NCBI GenBank assembly: GCA_902167985.1
Contig: CABHNZ010000009.1
Span: 186,001 to 250,000 of the forward strand
Length of the DNA stretch: 64,000 nucleotides
From: Shinella sp. UYSO24
Lineage (GTDB): Bacteria; Pseudomonadota; Alphaproteobacteria; Rhizobiales; Rhizobiaceae
Reading direction: 5' to 3'
Part shown: in pieces, positions 54,127 to 64,000 of the stretch
Layout of the letters: each line of letters opens with the position of its first letter
How positions within the stretch are numbered: position 1 is the first letter of the stretch
Notes under the pieces: model-generated
The model's database searches: none
Seen by the model: the letters and a program-made list of their open reading frames with translations, nothing else
Told to the model about the DNA's origin: nothing
Program-made: the position numbers and the translations under genes

Positions 54127-56020
54127 ATGGCAGGTCGCGGAGACAATTCGAAGGCGAAGCCCGGCGGTGCGGTGGATACCGAACCGATGCGCCGGGCGAT
54201 CACCGGCTGCGTGCGTTCGATCGCAGCCAAGGGCGAGGTGGAAGTTTCCTTCGCCAACGAGCGTCCGGGGCTTGCCGGCGACCATATCCGGTTGCCGGAG
54301 CTTTCCAAGCGCCCGACTGCGCACGAGCTTGCCGTCACGCGCGGGCTCGGCGATTCGATGGCGCTGAGGCTTGCCTGCCATGACACCAACCTGCACGCTT
54401 CCATGGCGCCGCAGGGTTCGGATGCGCGCAGCGTGTTCGATGCGGTCGAGCAGGCGCGCGTGGAATCGATCGGGGCTCTGAGAATGGCCGGCGTTGCCGC
54501 CAACCTCGGCTCGATGCAGGAAGAGAAATATTCCAAGGCGAATTTCTCCGGCATCGAGAGGCAGGAAGATGCGCCGATCGGCGAGGCGCTTGCCATGCTG
54601 GTGCGCGAAAAGCTGACCGGGCAGAAGCCGCCTGCGAGTGCCGGCAAGGTGCTCGATCTCTGGCGTCCCTTCCTCGAGGACAAGACGACCGGCGATCTCG
54701 ATAACCTGCGCAGCGTGATCGAAGACCAGCAGGCCTTCGCCAAGCTTGTGCGGCATATGCTTTCCTCGATGCAGATGGCGGAGGATTTCGCCAGCGAGGA
54801 GACCGAGCCGGAAGAGATCGAGAACCCGAGCGACGAGGACCAGCCGCAATCCGGCGAGACCGAGAACGAGGAAGTCGAGGAAGAGGCCGGCTCTGACGCT
54901 GCTCCTGCCGAACAGAGTGAGTCTGTCGACGAGGAGATGGACGAGGGGGAGATGGACGGCGCCGAAATGTCCGACGAGGACATGTCGGAAGAAAGCGACG
55001 ACCATTCCGAGACGCCCGGCGAGACCCGCCGGCCGAACAGCCCGTTCGACGATTTCAACGACAAGGTCGATTATCACATCTTCACCGAGCAGTTCGATGA
55101 AGAGATCACTGCCGAAGAGCTTTGCGACGAGGCGGAACTCGACCGTCTTCGTGCTTTCCTCGACAAGCAGCTGGCGCATCTGCAGAGCGCGTCGGGCGGC
55201 TTGCAAACCGCCTGCAGCGCATGCTGATGGCGCAGCAGAACCGCTCGTGGGATTTCGACCTCGAAGAGGGCTATCTCGATCCGGCCCGTCTGGTGCGGCT
55301 CATCATCGATCCGATGCAGCCGCTCTCCTTCAAGCGGGAGCGGGACACGAAGTTCCGCGATACGGTCGTATCGCTCGTCATCGACAATTCCGGTTCGATG
55401 CGCGGCCGGCCGATCACGGTTGCCGCCTCCTGCGCCGATATTCTGGCGCGTACGCTGGAGCGTTCGGGCGTCAAGGTCGAGATCCTCGGCTTTACGACCA
55501 AGGCCTGGAAGGGCGGCAGTCGCGCGAGGCATGGCTTGCCAGCGGCAAGCCGCCGACGCCGGGCCGTCTGAACGACCTGCGCCATATCGTCTACAAGGCG
55601 GCGGATGCACCGTGGCGTCGCGCCCGGCGCAATCTCGGCCTGATGATGCGTGAAGGTCTGCTCAAGGAAAATATCGACGGCGAAGCGCTGATGTGGGCAC
55701 ACCAGCGGCTGATCAACCGGCCGGAACAGCGCAAGATCCTGATGATGATCTCGGATGGCGCGCCGGTGGACGATTCCACCCTGTCGGTCAATCCGGGCAA
55801 TTATCTGGAACGGCACCTGCGCGCCGTGATCGAGCAGATCGAGACGCGTTCGCCGGTGGAGCTGCTTGCGATCGGTATCGGCCATGACGTGACCCGCTAT
55901 TATCGCAAGGCGGTGACGATCGTTGACGCGGATGAGCTTGCCGGTGCGATGACCGATCAGCTCGCGCAGCTGTTTGCCGACGAAACGTCGATGCCTGCCC
56001 GGCGTCGTCGTCGCGCCTGA
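54127..56020 (+). CDS. cobT: Cobaltochelatase subunit CobT (two frameshifts)
   Basis: Second AAA-helper subunit of CobNST; it has an acidic middle (residues about 215-300, rich in Glu/Asp/Ser) and a C-terminal VWA domain with the MIDAS motif DNSGSMRG and [10 protein letters not shown]. About 631 aa when corrected. Losses at about 55190 ([14 protein letters not shown]) and about 55517 ([17 protein letters not shown]). With these restored the protein has the family length. Confidence 0.94.
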
Positions 56021-56029
56021 CGATGCCTG

Positions 56030-57037
56030 ATGGTCTATGGTCAGCCTTTGAAGCGGCTTAGGCTTGCCCTTGCTGCAACGCTGATGGCGGCTCTCGTGTT
56101 TCCGGTGCAATCGGCACCGGAAACCAGCGCCGTGACTGCCAAGCAGATCCAGCGCTTCAAGAAGGGCTCGGACGAGACGCGTTTCGGGCCGCTTGAATTC
56201 ATCGGTGGCATCGAGTTCACCTCGCCGGACAGCCGCGTCCAGTCGCTCTCCAGCATTCGCTTCAGGCCGGATGGCCGGCATTTCGTCTCGGTGCTCGATA
56301 CGGGTGAGTGGCTGACGGGCGCGATCGAGCGCGATGCGGCCGGCCGCCTTTCCGGCCTTTCCGATGTTTCGGTCAATTCCATCCTGCTTCGAAACGGACG
56401 GCCCGGTTCGAAGACCGAAAGCGATGCGGAAGGTTTTACCATCCGCGGCGGCCAGGCGATCGTCAGCTTCGAGCAGCAGCATCGCGTCGACGTCTATCCC
56501 GATCCGGGTTTCCAAACGTCGCGGCCCATCAAGTCGCTCGACTTTCTCATTCCGCGCAATGAACTCCGGCGCAATGCCGGCATGGAGACGGTGGTCGCCT
56601 CGCCGCCGTCAAGCCCGCTCAAGGGCGGCATTGTCGTCGTCGGCGAGCGCAGCATGGATGACAAGGGAAACCTTCTGGCAGCCGTCATAGACGGGCCGCT
56701 CAAGGGGCAGTTCACCGTCGTGCGGCATGATCCGTTCGACGCGACGGACGGCGCATTTCTGGCCAATGGCGACCTGATCCTGCTCGAGCGGCGCTACAGC
56801 CTGCTCGGCGGCGTCGGCATGCGGATGCGGCGGATCAAGGCCGATGCGATCAGGCCCGGCGCGGTTGTCGATGGCGACATGCTGATCGAGGCCGATATGG
56901 GCGACGAGATCGACAATATGGAAGGCGTCGATGTGATTGCCGGCAGTGATGGCAAACCGCATCTCATTCTCGTCTCCGACGACAATGGCAATTTCTTCCA
57001 GCGCAGCATCATGCTGGAATTCCGGTTGAATGATTAA
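56030..57037 (+). CDS. Exported esterase-like protein of the phytase-like family
   Basis: 335 aa, intact. Signal peptide (LRLALAATLMAALVFPVQSAP), then a domain of the esterase-like-activity-of-phytase type: FIGGIEFTSPDSRVQSLSSIRF, SVLDTGEW, DAEGFTI, NMEGVDVI. It is a beta-propeller-like secreted protein, probably periplasmic. It follows cobT by 9 nt. The substrate is unknown. Confidence 0.75.
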   Translation: MVYGQPLKRLRLALAATLMAALVFPVQSAPETSAVTAKQIQRFKKGSDETRFGPLEFIGGIEFTSPDSRVQSLSSIRFRPDGRHFVSVLDTGEWLTGAIERDAAGRLSGLSDVSVNSILLRNGRPGSKTESDAEGFTIRGGQAIVSFEQQHRVDVYPDPGFQTSRPIKSLDFLIPRNELRRNAGMETVVASPPSSPLKGGIVVVGERSMDDKGNLLAAVIDGPLKGQFTVVRHDPFDATDGAFLANGDLILLERRYSLLGGVGMRMRRIKADAIRPGAVVDGDMLIEADMGDEIDNMEGVDVIAGSDGKPHLILVSDDNGNFFQRSIMLEFRLND

Positions 57038-57105
57038 CGCATTCTTTCATTGACTCTGAGGCCGTGCAGGAATCTTCTCTTGAATGTTAAGAGATGGAGA
57101 CGGCG

Positions 57106-57671
57106 GTGGCACGGATTCATGTCATGGGCGCATCAGCGCCGGAACGACGACGCTTGGTGTGGCGCTGGCCAGAAGGCTCGGCCTCCATCACCTCGATACC
57201 GATGATCTCTACTGGATGCCCACCGACCCGCCCTATACGACGCCTCGGGCAGTGCAGGAGCGGCTGGCGCTTTTCCGGTCGCGGGCGCCGGCAAGACAGG
57301 GCTGGGTTCTTTCCGGTTCGGCGCTGAAATGGGGTGAGCCGATCGAGCCGCTCTACGATCTCATCATTTTCCTGACGATCGATCCTTTGCTGCGCATGGC
57401 GCGCATCCGGCGCCGCGAGGCCGCCCGCTATGGAGCACGGATCCTGCCGGGCGGCGATATGGCCGAACGCAGCAAGGCATTTCTGATCTGGGCGGAGAGC
57501 TATGATGCAGCCGGGACTGACTGTCGGAGCCTTGCAAGCCATAAGGAATGGCTGGCGCTGCAATCCGCGCCGGTGGTTTCGCTGAATTCATCCCTGCCGG
57601 TGGCGACGCTGGTCGAGGCCGTCTGTCGCCATCCGGTGGTTCAGGAAGAGTTGCAGGGGCAGGAGGGCTGA
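57106..57671 (+). CDS. P-loop nucleotide kinase, adenylate-kinase-like (one frameshift)
   Basis: Corrected to about 188 aa. Walker A GASGAGTTTLG (restored from GG read as G at about 57136), then LDTDDLYWMPTDPPY, a lid segment rich in Arg (MARIRRREAARYG) and a conserved WAESYD. Start chosen at GTG 57106 (MARIHVMGAS) because GGAG lies 6 nt upstream; ATG 57094 is also in frame. Such proteins are annotated as adenylate kinase or topology modulation FlaR; the substrate is unproven. Confidence 0.75.
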
Positions 57672-57679
57672 ATGCCCTC

Positions 57680-58318
57680 TCACGCCTTGGCTGCGGCCTG
57701 CGGCATGGGCTTCAGGATGTTCATCAGCGCGCCGTAAGGCAGGAGCAGGACAACGCCGACGATGATCTTGACGGCAAGGTCGCCAAGCGCCCAGGAGATC
57801 CAGCGCGGTGCATCCGTTGCGAAAACGCCGAGGATCGGCGCCCAGCCGGTGGCGAATTCCTCGTTCGGGCCGATGAAGGCAAAGATCGGCGCAAAAGCGA
57901 GCGAGAAGAACAGGACCGTATCGATGACCGTGCCGAGAAGCGAGGCGGTGAGCGGTGCCTTCCACCAGCTCTTGCGGCGCAGTTCGTTGAACACGGAGAT
58001 ATCGAGCAGCTGACCGACGAGATAGGCGGTGCCGGAGGCGATCGCGATGCGCGGGGCCGAAAGCCAGAAGGACAGTGCCACACCGACGACGAAGCCGACG
58101 AAGACCACGCGGCGGGCAATGGCCGGGCCGAACTGGCGGTTGGTCAGGTCGGTGACGAGGAAGGCGACCGGATAGGTAAAGGCGCCCCAGGTCAGAAGGT
58201 CGCCCAGCGCAATGCCGAAGAGCGAGCCGGAGACCGGAAACTGTACGAGAAAGTTCGAGGAGACGACGATCGCCGCCATGAACAGGGCATAGATAAGGGT
58301 GTGACGCAGCGTCAGCAT
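57680..58318 (-). CDS. YhhQ/VUT-family queuosine-precursor transporter
   Basis: 212 aa, intact, about six membrane helices. VUT family features: DLTNRQFGPAIARRVVFVGF, GTAYLVGQLLDISVFN and GTVIDTVLFFSLAFAP. It imports a queuosine precursor (preQ0/preQ1) for tRNA modification. I see no recognisable preQ1 riboswitch in its leader (58319-58453). It is convergent with the kinase gene. Confidence 0.85.
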   Translation of the reverse strand: MLTLRHTLIYALFMAAIVVSSNFLVQFPVSGSLFGIALGDLLTWGAFTYPVAFLVTDLTNRQFGPAIARRVVFVGFVVGVALSFWLSAPRIAIASGTAYLVGQLLDISVFNELRRKSWWKAPLTASLLGTVIDTVLFFSLAFAPIFAFIGPNEEFATGWAPILGVFATDAPRWISWALGDLAVKIIVGVVLLLPYGALMNILKPMPQAAAKA

Positions 58319-58437
58319 TTTTTTATCCTGGGTGATGCCACCAGTTGAGTTCTATAGAGGCAAGAGAAAAGGCCTGTCCGGTTTCAACCGATCAAGCCTT
58401 ACTCAAACCCGGTGATGTCTGCCGCTTGCGCGGCCAA

Positions 58438-58455
58438 GATCGCCTTTTGGCGATC
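58438..58455 (-). terminator. Hairpin at the end of rpmB
   Basis: GATCGCC (58438-58444), loop TTTT, GGCGATC (58449-58455); it overlaps the rpmB stop codon by two bases. It lacks a T-run. Confidence 0.45.
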
Positions 58456-58756
58456 AGGCAGCTGCAGCAGCAGCTTCAGCCGTCTTCTTGGCGATCTGGC
58501 GACGCAGCAGGCGGGCGCGCATCGACAGTTCGTTCTCGTCAGCCTTCAGGAGGAAAGCGTCGAGGCCGCCGCGATGTTCAACCGAACGCAGGGCATGCGC
58601 GGAAACGCGCAGACGGTAGCGCTGGCCGAGAGCGTCGGAAATCAGCGTGACCTGGCACAGGTTCGGCAGGAACCGGCGGCGGGTCTTGTTGTTGGCGTGG
58701 CTGACGTTATTGCCGGTCATAACGCCCTTGCCGGTCAGTTCGCACACACGAGACAT
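58454..58756 (-). CDS. rpmB: 50S ribosomal protein L28
   Basis: 100 aa, intact. Begins with the typical [25 protein letters not shown] and the RRRFLPNLC segment; the Ala-rich tail ([11 protein letters not shown]) is usual for rhizobia. The upstream region to 59007 is a divergent promoter region with no obvious box. Confidence 0.96.
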   Translation of the reverse strand: MSRVCELTGKGVMTGNNVSHANNKTRRRFLPNLCQVTLISDALGQRYRLRVSAHALRSVEHRGGLDAFLLKADENELSMRARLLRRQIAKKTAEAAAAAA

Positions 58757-59007
58757 GGATACACCTTTGTTCTTCTATGATTGGATGGTCCTGCCTGGCA
58801 AACGCCCGGCGCGCGATCCAACTGGTCCGGATTGGAAAGTTGCGGTTCTATAGTCAGTGAGGCTCGGCCCGTCAAGCCAAATCAGCGCAAAGCCCCGGAT
58901 AGAATCGGTTATCGCGTGGGTGGGGCTGCTATTTTCTTGCCATCATGGCCGTTCTATATGACGCGATGACGAAGACATTTCGTCTTCCTCGCCCTTTTTG
59001 GAGCCCG

Positions 59008-59816
59008 GTGTCGAGCATGTCCAGTCGCGTCCGTTCCGTTGTTACCGTTTCCCTTTTGACGCTTTCTCTGCTGGCGTCTCAACCTGTGGTCTGGTCGCAT
59101 CCGCCGCACAGGCCGACGAGGTCCGCCATACGAGCCAATATGACATATCGCTCGGCATATTGCCGATCGCGACGGCGAGCTTCGACAGTTCCTTCGATGG
59201 CAAGGACTACAAGATCACCGGCAGTTTCGCGGCCGCCGGCATCGCCAAGATCCTGACCAAGACGTCCGCCGAGACGAGCGTCAGCGGCAAGGTTCTTGCC
59301 AATCGCCTTCAGGCGGATCGCTATAATCTCGTCTATCATCAGGGCAAGCGCACGCGCGTCTATGATGTCGAATATCGCAATGGCGATGTGGCGGAAACGA
59401 CGATCAAGCCGGCGCCGAAGCGCAACCCGGAGACATGGATCCCGGTTTCCGACAAGGATCTGCATTCGGTGCTCGACCCGTTGAGCGGCCTGATCTTTCC
59501 GGCGGACGCCAAGATCTGCCCCAACCGCCTGCCGATCTTCGATGGCGAGAGCCGGCTCGATCTCGTCCTCTCACCGATGGGGACGAAGACGTTCACGGCC
59601 GATGGGTTCAAGGGGGAGGCGATTGTCTGCGAGATCCGCTACCAGCCGAAATCCGGCTACAAGCGCGGCCGCGACGATATCGAATATCTGAAAAAGACGC
59701 CGATGGAGATCTGGTTTGCCAAGTCGCCCGGCGCCAATGTCTATGCGCCGGTCTATGCGCGCATTCCAACGCGGATCGGGCAGCTTTACGTCACGGCGGT
59801 GAAATACGGCGGTTGA
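59008..59816 (+). CDS. DUF3108-family exported protein (one frameshift)
   Basis: About 269 aa. Signal peptide (VRSVVTVSLLTLSLLASQP) and a DUF3108 domain: YDISLGILPIATASFDSSFDGKDYKI, LDPLSGLIFPA, CPNRLPIFDGESRLDL, ending AVKYGG. The frame is broken in the signal region between about 59080 and 59100 (restored, the peptide reads VASAAQADEVRHTSQYD). Start at GTG 59008, with GGAG 4 nt upstream. Function unknown. Confidence 0.72.
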
Positions 59817-59898
59817 GCCCAGGCCGCGTTCCTGTCAATGTCCGCCACCGCTCCGCTTGAGGGAAGGGGAGCGCAACAGGACGGATGGGAACGAGAGT

Positions 59899-60784
59899 TT
59901 GAAACTGCGTGGTACCTTGATCGGTTTTGCGGCGATCCTGATGTGGTCGCTGCTTGCCTTGATGACGGCGGCTTCCGGCAAGGTGCCGCCGTTCCAGATG
60001 AATGCGATGACGTTCGCCATCGGCAGCTGCCGGGGCTCTTCTTTTTGCTGCAAGGCCGGAGCGGATCGCGTTTCTGAAACAGCCGCCAAAAGTGTGGATC
60101 ACCGGGGTGGGCGGGCTGTTCGGCTACCACTTTCTCTATTTTACCGCGCTTCGAAATGCGCCGGCCGTCGAGGCCGGGTTGATCGCCTATCTCTGGCCGT
60201 TGCTGATCGTCGTCGGCTCGGCGCTTCTGCCGGGTGAGCGGTTGCGCTGGTATCATGTGGTCGGGGCGCTTGCCGGTCTCTGCGGTACGATCGTCATTGT
60301 CTCGCGCAATGGCGTCTCCTTCGATCAGTCCTATGCGCTGGGCTATGGCACGGCACTTCTCTGCGCCTTCACATGGTCCGGCTATTCGCTTCTGACCCGC
60401 CGTTTCGACCGGGTGTCGACAGATGTCGTGACGGGCTTCTGCCTGGCGACCTCGCTTCTGTCGCTCGTCTGCCATCTGGCGCTTGAGGAAACCGTCTGGC
60501 CGGCCAGCGGCAGCGAATGGCTGGCGGTGGTCGGGCTCGGGCTCCTCCCGGTCGGGGCCGCATTCTACGCCTGGGATTACGGGGTGAAGAATGGCGATAT
60601 TCAGGTGATCGGCGCCGCGAGCTATGCCGCGCCGCTTCTTTCGACGCTGATCCTCGTTCTCACTGGTTTCGCGGACGCCAACTGGCGTATTCTCGCCGCT
60701 TGCGTGCTGATCACCGGTGGCGCCATTATCGCCGCCAAGGATATGGTGTTGCGCAAGAAGACGAGCGCGGTCGCGGCGGAGTGA
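59899..60784 (+). CDS. EamA/DMT-family transporter (two frameshifts)
   Basis: About 295 aa, ten predicted helices in two EamA repeats. The first repeat has LRGTLIGFAAILMWSLLALMTA and FQMNAMTFAIGSLPGLFFLL; the second ends NWRILAACVLITGGAIIAAKD. Losses at about 60027 (SLPGLFF) and about 60063 (before IAFLKQPPKVWITG). The start is uncertain: TTG 59899 (MKLRGT) fits the family; no in-frame ATG lies nearby. It is a putative amino acid or metabolite exporter. Confidence 0.8.
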
Positions 60785-60804
60785 TGCGGCAGAAGGGGCG
60801 GGCA

Positions 60805-61031
60805 ATGGGGTTAGACGAAAGCGAGCGAACCAAATATGTCGCGAATGCCTTTGACCGGGCATCGACTTCCTGCCTGACCGTCGGCGTGTTCGCGCCGGTC
60901 GCGGCCTCGCTCTACACCTCGGCCAGCGCGCAGATCTCTGCCTTCGTCTTCGTCGGTGCCGTCACCTGTTGGCTTTCGCCGCGGCGCTATTACATTTGCT
61001 TGGGAAATTAGTGCTTAGGAGGCTGCGATGA
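60805..61031 (+). CDS. Small two-helix membrane protein (one frameshift)
   Basis: About 75 aa when a T lost at about 60975 is restored (TGGCTTTTCGCC read as TGGCTTTCGCC): the tail then reads CWLFAAALLHLLGKLVLRRLR. Two hydrophobic segments with basic ends. Start at ATG 60805 (MGLDESERTKYVANAFD) after AAGGGGCGGG; ATG 60784 overlaps the EamA stop as TGATG and is also possible. Not recognised. Confidence 0.55.
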
Positions 61032-61153
61032 CTGGTTTGCAGATCTTTGCATTCTTTGTGCTGCCGTTCCTGATCGCCGGCGGCGGATGGATCTATTTCA
61101 TCATCGTCGAGCGCCAGTTCAAGCGCGAGGATGAGAAACGCGCCGGAAAATAG
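61028..61153 (+). CDS. 41-aa single-span membrane protein
   Basis: MTGLQIFAFFVLPFLIAGGG (residues 1-20), then WIYFIIVERQFKREDEKR, a membrane helix followed by a charged tail. Its ATG overlaps the TGA of the preceding ORF (ATGA), and AGGAGG (61017-61022) sits 5 nt upstream. Too short for routine ORF calls but well supported by coupling and RBS. It resembles CcoQ/CydX-type accessory peptides only in size; function unknown. Confidence 0.6.
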   Translation: MTGLQIFAFFVLPFLIAGGGWIYFIIVERQFKREDEKRAGK

Positions 61154-61175
61154 CGACGCGCCCTCCCTGTCCCGT

Positions 61176-61625
61176 TCAACCCGGCTCCCAGCCGGGTTTC
61201 GCCATTTCGAAGCTGGAAAACTCGAAGCCCGGTGCCACCGTGCAGCCGACGAGGGTGAATTCACCGAGCGGCTCGGCGGATTGCCAGATATCGGCGGGCA
61301 CGATGCCCTGCGGGCGTTCGCCGGCAAGGATGTCGGGGCCGAGGCGTATCTCTTCCACCGTCTGCCCATCCGAAAGCCGCAGCAGGAGCGGATCACCGGC
61401 ATAATAGTGCCAGACTTCCACCGCATCGCGGACCCGGTGCCAGTGGGACCGTTCGCCTCTCTCCAGCAGATAGTAGATCGCCGTTGAATGGCCGCGCGTG
61501 CCGCTGGCCCCATCCGGACCGGCGGCATCACGAAACGTCTCGACATACCATCCGCCCTCGGGATGCCGCTGCATTCCAAGGGCCGCAATGATCGCCTGCG
61601 CCTGCTGCTTGACCGGTGCCGCCAT
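61176..61625 (-). CDS. Cupin-fold protein, DUF985 family
   Basis: 149 aa, intact. Single cupin: HPEGGWYVETFRD, GTRGHSTAIYYLLERGERSHWHRVRDAVEVWHYYAGD and the C-terminal GCTVAPGFEFSSFEMA. DUF985 proteins are RmlC-like sugar/metabolite-binding cupins. It lies two nt after gloB and is translated in one operon with it. A perfect hairpin AACCCGGCT-CCC-AGCCGGGTT (61178-61198) covers its last codons and may double as a terminator. Confidence 0.85.
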   Translation of the reverse strand: MAAPVKQQAQAIIAALGMQRHPEGGWYVETFRDAAGPDGASGTRGHSTAIYYLLERGERSHWHRVRDAVEVWHYYAGDPLLLRLSDGQTVEEIRLGPDILAGERPQGIVPADIWQSAEPLGEFTLVGCTVAPGFEFSSFEMAKPGWEPG

Positions 61626-61627
61626 GG

Positions 61628-62398
61628 TCAGAAATTATCCTTGCGCTTGCGGATCTCGGCAAAGACCTCTTCGTTGGTCTTGCCTTCCATCACCAGATTG
61701 CGGCGGATGGCGGGGTCTGCAGCGCGCAGGAAGGGGTTGGTCTCCTTTTCGAGCCCCATCATTGTCGGGATGGTGAACTCGCCCTTTTCGCGCTTTGCCT
61801 CGATTTCGGCGGCGCGGGCCTTCAGGCGTTCGTTGTCCGGATCGATGGACAGGGCGAATTTGGCGTTGGAGAGCGTGTATTCGTGGCCGAAATAGATGGC
61901 TGTCTCGTCCGGCAGGACGGCAAGCTTCTGCAGCGAATGCCACATGTCGGCGGCCGGGCGCTCGAACAGGCGGCCGCAGCCGAGCGCAAACAGCGTGTCG
62001 GCTGAAAACAGGATCTTGTCGTCCGGGAAATGGAAGCAGATATGGCCGGCGGTATGGCCGGGGGTCTCGAATACGCGCACCGGATGATCGCCGAACAGGA
62101 ACTCGTCGCCATCGCCGACCGTCCTGTCGAGGCCGGGAATGGCAACCGCCTCGTTGACCGGACCGATGATCTCCAGCCCGAACTTTTCCTTCAGCGCCAG
62201 ATTGGCTTCCACATGGTCGGTATGATGGTGGGTGGTGAAGATATGGGTCAGCTTCCAGCCGCGGCGGGCAGCGGCATCGAGGATCGGCTGCTCTTCCGGC
62301 GCATCGATGGAAGCCGTCAGACCCGTTTCCGGATCATGCACCAGAACCCCGTAATTATCGCTGCGGCAGGAAAAAACTTCGATCTCAAGCGGTCTCAT
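61628..62398 (-). CDS. gloB: Hydroxyacylglutathione hydrolase (glyoxalase II)
   Basis: Hydrolyses S-lactoylglutathione in methylglyoxal detoxification. 256 aa, intact. The binuclear metal site motif [10 protein letters not shown] is followed by [12 protein letters not shown] (His), [16 protein letters not shown] (Asp) and [13 protein letters not shown] (His). The C-terminal glutathione-binding helix KRE...TNPFLR is present. Confidence 0.94.
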   Translation of the reverse strand: MRPLEIEVFSCRSDNYGVLVHDPETGLTASIDAPEEQPILDAAARRGWKLTHIFTTHHHTDHVEANLALKEKFGLEIIGPVNEAVAIPGLDRTVGDGDEFLFGDHPVRVFETPGHTAGHICFHFPDDKILFSADTLFALGCGRLFERPAADMWHSLQKLAVLPDETAIYFGHEYTLSNAKFALSIDPDNERLKARAAEIEAKREKGEFTIPTMMGLEKETNPFLRAADPAIRRNLVMEGKTNEEVFAEIRKRKDNF

Positions 62399-62487
62399 TC
62401 AATAGCCCCTATTGTGCAATATGCGTTTGAGAACAATGTAGAGGCTGGCACCCTCATGTCCAACCATCGTGCAAGAGCATTTTCGAA

Positions 62488-63228
62488 TTGTCCGTCGATA
62501 TCGTCGATCTTCGTGAATTCTATCACTCGCCGCTCGGCCGCGTCGCGGAGCAGTCGATCGCCATGGCGCTGTCGTCGCTCTGGTCGCGGCTGCCGGAGGA
62601 AAGGCTCGTCGGGCTCGGCTATGCAGTGCCCTATCTGGAGCGGTTCCGGGCCGATACGGAGCGCACTTTCGCCTTCATGCCGGCAAGCCAGGGGGCGGTA
62701 AACTGGCCGGCGGGCGAGCTTTCGGACACCGCCCTCGTGTTTGACGAGGAGTTGCCGCTGCCCGACTCTTCCGTCGACCGGGTGCTGATGGTGCATTCGC
62801 TGGAATTTGCCGAAAACCCGCGCGAGACGCTGAAGGAACTCTGGCGGGTGCTGGCGCCCGGCGGGCGGCTCGTCATCGTGGTGCCGAACCGTCGCGGCGT
62901 CTGGGCGCGGATGGAGCATACGCCTTTCGGCTCGGGGCGGCCCTATTCGCGCGGGCAGCTTACAAATCTGCTGCGCGAGACGAATTTCACCCCGGCCGCC
63001 AGTGCCGAGGCGCTGTTCTTCCCGCCGTCGAAGATCCATTCCGTGCTCCGGGTGCGGCACGCTTTCGAGACGATGGGGCGGCGGTTCTGGCCGGTATTTT
63101 CCGGCGTCATCGTGCTTGAGGCGCAGAAGCGGCTCTATCAGGGCCTGCCGGTTGCTGCGCGCGCCTCACGCCGCGTCTTCGTGCCTGTGCTTGCGCCGCA
63201 GGGTGTGCCGACGACGCGGGTTCGGTGA
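62488..63228 (+). CDS. Class I SAM-dependent methyltransferase
   Basis: About 246 aa. The Rossmann methyltransferase domain includes LPDSSVDRVLMVHSLEFAENPRETLKELWRVLAPGGRLVIVVPN, i.e. the Methyltransf_11 signature with the acidic post-motif I region; motif I itself is degenerate in the RADTERTF area. The start is TTG 62488 with only a weak RBS, and the true start may be obscured. Divergent from gloB. The acceptor is unknown. Confidence 0.75.
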   Translation: MSVDIVDLREFYHSPLGRVAEQSIAMALSSLWSRLPEERLVGLGYAVPYLERFRADTERTFAFMPASQGAVNWPAGELSDTALVFDEELPLPDSSVDRVLMVHSLEFAENPRETLKELWRVLAPGGRLVIVVPNRRGVWARMEHTPFGSGRPYSRGQLTNLLRETNFTPAASAEALFFPPSKIHSVLRVRHAFETMGRRFWPVFSGVIVLEAQKRLYQGLPVAARASRRVFVPVLAPQGVPTTRVR

Positions 63229-63351
63229 TTTTCGCGCAACGCGGGCGTTGGCAGGTCTCCTGAGGCCCGCCAAACACTCGACAATTCGCCTTTTCGGCTT
63301 TAATGCCAACGGACCGCCCATGAAGGCATTTTTGATCCGAAAGTTGATCCG

Positions 63352-64000
63352 ATGAGCATCGTCACGAGTGAGCCCGTTCCGCGCAAAGGCATTATGGATA
63401 TTGCCGCCTATGTGCCGGGCAAGGAGCATGCTCCGGGCGTTGCCAAGGTCTACAAGCTTTCCTCCAACGAGACGCCGCTCGGCCCGAGCCCTGCCGCCAT
63501 CGAGGCCTTCAAGCAGGCTGCCGAGAAGCTTGAAATCTATCCGGACGGCCAGGCCGTTGCGCTGCGCGAGGCGATCGCCACGGCCTATGGCCTGAACGCT
63601 GCCAATATCATGTGCGGCAATGGTTCCGACGAGCTGCTCGGGCTTCTCTGCCACGTCTATCTCGGCGACGGTGACGAGGCGATCATCACCGAGCACGGCT
63701 TCCTCGTCTACAAGATCCAGATCAAGGGCGCCGGTGCGACGCCGGTCGAGGTGAAGGAAAAGGACTGCACGGTCGATGTCGATGCGATCCTTGCGGCCGT
63801 CACCGACAAGACCAAGCTCGTCTTCATCGCCAATCCCGGCAATCCGACCGGCACCTATGTTCCGGTTTCGGAAATCCGCCGCCTGCATGCCGGCCTGCCG
63901 AAGAACGTCATCCTCGTTCTCGATGCGGCCTATGCGGAATATGTGCGCAAGAACGATTACGAGGCGGGCCTCGAACTCGTATCGTCCAACAAGAATGTCG
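63352..64000 (+). CDS. hisC: Histidinol-phosphate aminotransferase, 3' end cut by window
   Basis: PLP aminotransferase of histidine biosynthesis. About 216 codons are present, frame open to the window edge. Fold-type I motifs: [45 protein letters not shown] and [12 protein letters not shown]; the Schiff-base Lys lies beyond 64000. ATG 63352 overlaps the stop of an 11-codon ORF (63320-63355) that has no His codons, so classical attenuation is not suggested. The gap 63229-63351 shows nothing else clear. Confidence 0.93.
   Translation, partial: MSIVTSEPVPRKGIMDIAAYVPGKEHAPGVAKVYKLSSNETPLGPSPAAIEAFKQAAEKLEIYPDGQAVALREAIATAYGLNAANIMCGNGSDELLGLLCHVYLGDGDEAIITEHGFLVYKIQIKGAGATPVEVKEKDCTVDVDAILAAVTDKTKLVFIANPGNPTGTYVPVSEIRRLHAGLPKNVILVLDAAYAEYVRKNDYEAGLELVSSNKNV

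Noticed and set aside
58319..58453. preQ1 riboswitch upstream of the YhhQ-type gene
   Set aside because: I could not find a preQ1-I or preQ1-II core in the leader.
63320..63355. 11-codon ORF before hisC as a histidine attenuation leader
   Set aside because: It has no His codons and no terminator/antiterminator pair is visible; perhaps only an upstream coupling ORF.

Overview
The window is high-GC alphaproteobacterial chromosomal DNA, most likely from a member of the Rhizobiaceae (Agrobacterium/Rhizobium clade). The evidence is the gene order sucD-sucA-sucB-MAPEG-lpdA, the split F1 operon atpHAGDC, an ALA synthase HemA (Shemin pathway), cobST, and proteins that read like rhizobial orthologues over their whole length. 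I see no insertion sequence, prophage, CRISPR array or rRNA operon. One tRNA gene, tRNA-Arg(CCT), is present.

Layout. 1-7.1 kb: end of the TCA cluster (sucD, sucA, sucB, a MAPEG-type membrane protein, lpdA). 7.4-15 kb: an EF-hand protein, cytochrome b561, a TraB/GumN-type protein, xerC, an acyltransferase, priA and a small membrane protein. 15.1-20.3 kb: the atpHAGDC operon. 20.5-25.7 kb: fdhD, then two cytoplasmic PAS chemoreceptors flanking a CheW. 26-32.4 kb: tamB and tamA. 33-41 kb: hemA, dxr, an FAD monooxygenase, and what looks like a complete oxygen-signalling cassette: an OmpR-type regulator resembling FxkR, a FixK-type Crp/Fnr protein and a hybrid FixL-like heme-PAS kinase, with a K-box-like site between the divergent fxkR and fixK genes. 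A TTGAC-N4-ATCAA box lies upstream of hemA and could be the FixK target. 41.3-47 kb: tRNA-Arg, an M20 amidohydrolase, a D,D-carboxypeptidase, a CobW-type GTPase, TusA and an L,D-transpeptidase lipoprotein. 47-53 kb: accA, xerD, aroK-aroB-CBS-domain protein, bolA and a J-domain protein. 53-64 kb: cobS-cobT, a phytase-like esterase, a P-loop kinase, a YhhQ-type transporter, rpmB, DUF3108, an EamA transporter, two tiny membrane proteins, a cupin, gloB, a methyltransferase and the start of hisC.

The most pervasive oddity is technical or evolutionary. About 25 genes, many of them essential (sucA, sucB, atpA, atpG, dxr, accA, aroK, aroB), are interrupted by single-base losses. I count about 43, every one in the -1 direction, most of them explicable as one base lost from a short homopolymer. 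I read these as assembly or sequencing deletions, not decay, and give the coordinates of each whole frame-corrected gene. Positions of lost bases are good to within a few bases.

The best biological candidates for follow-up are (i) the hFixL-FxkR-FixK cassette with its K-box and the hemA anaerobox, and (ii) a shared element GCAAAA(A)GGGGTACCC found about 70 nt upstream of both tamA and the J-domain gene.
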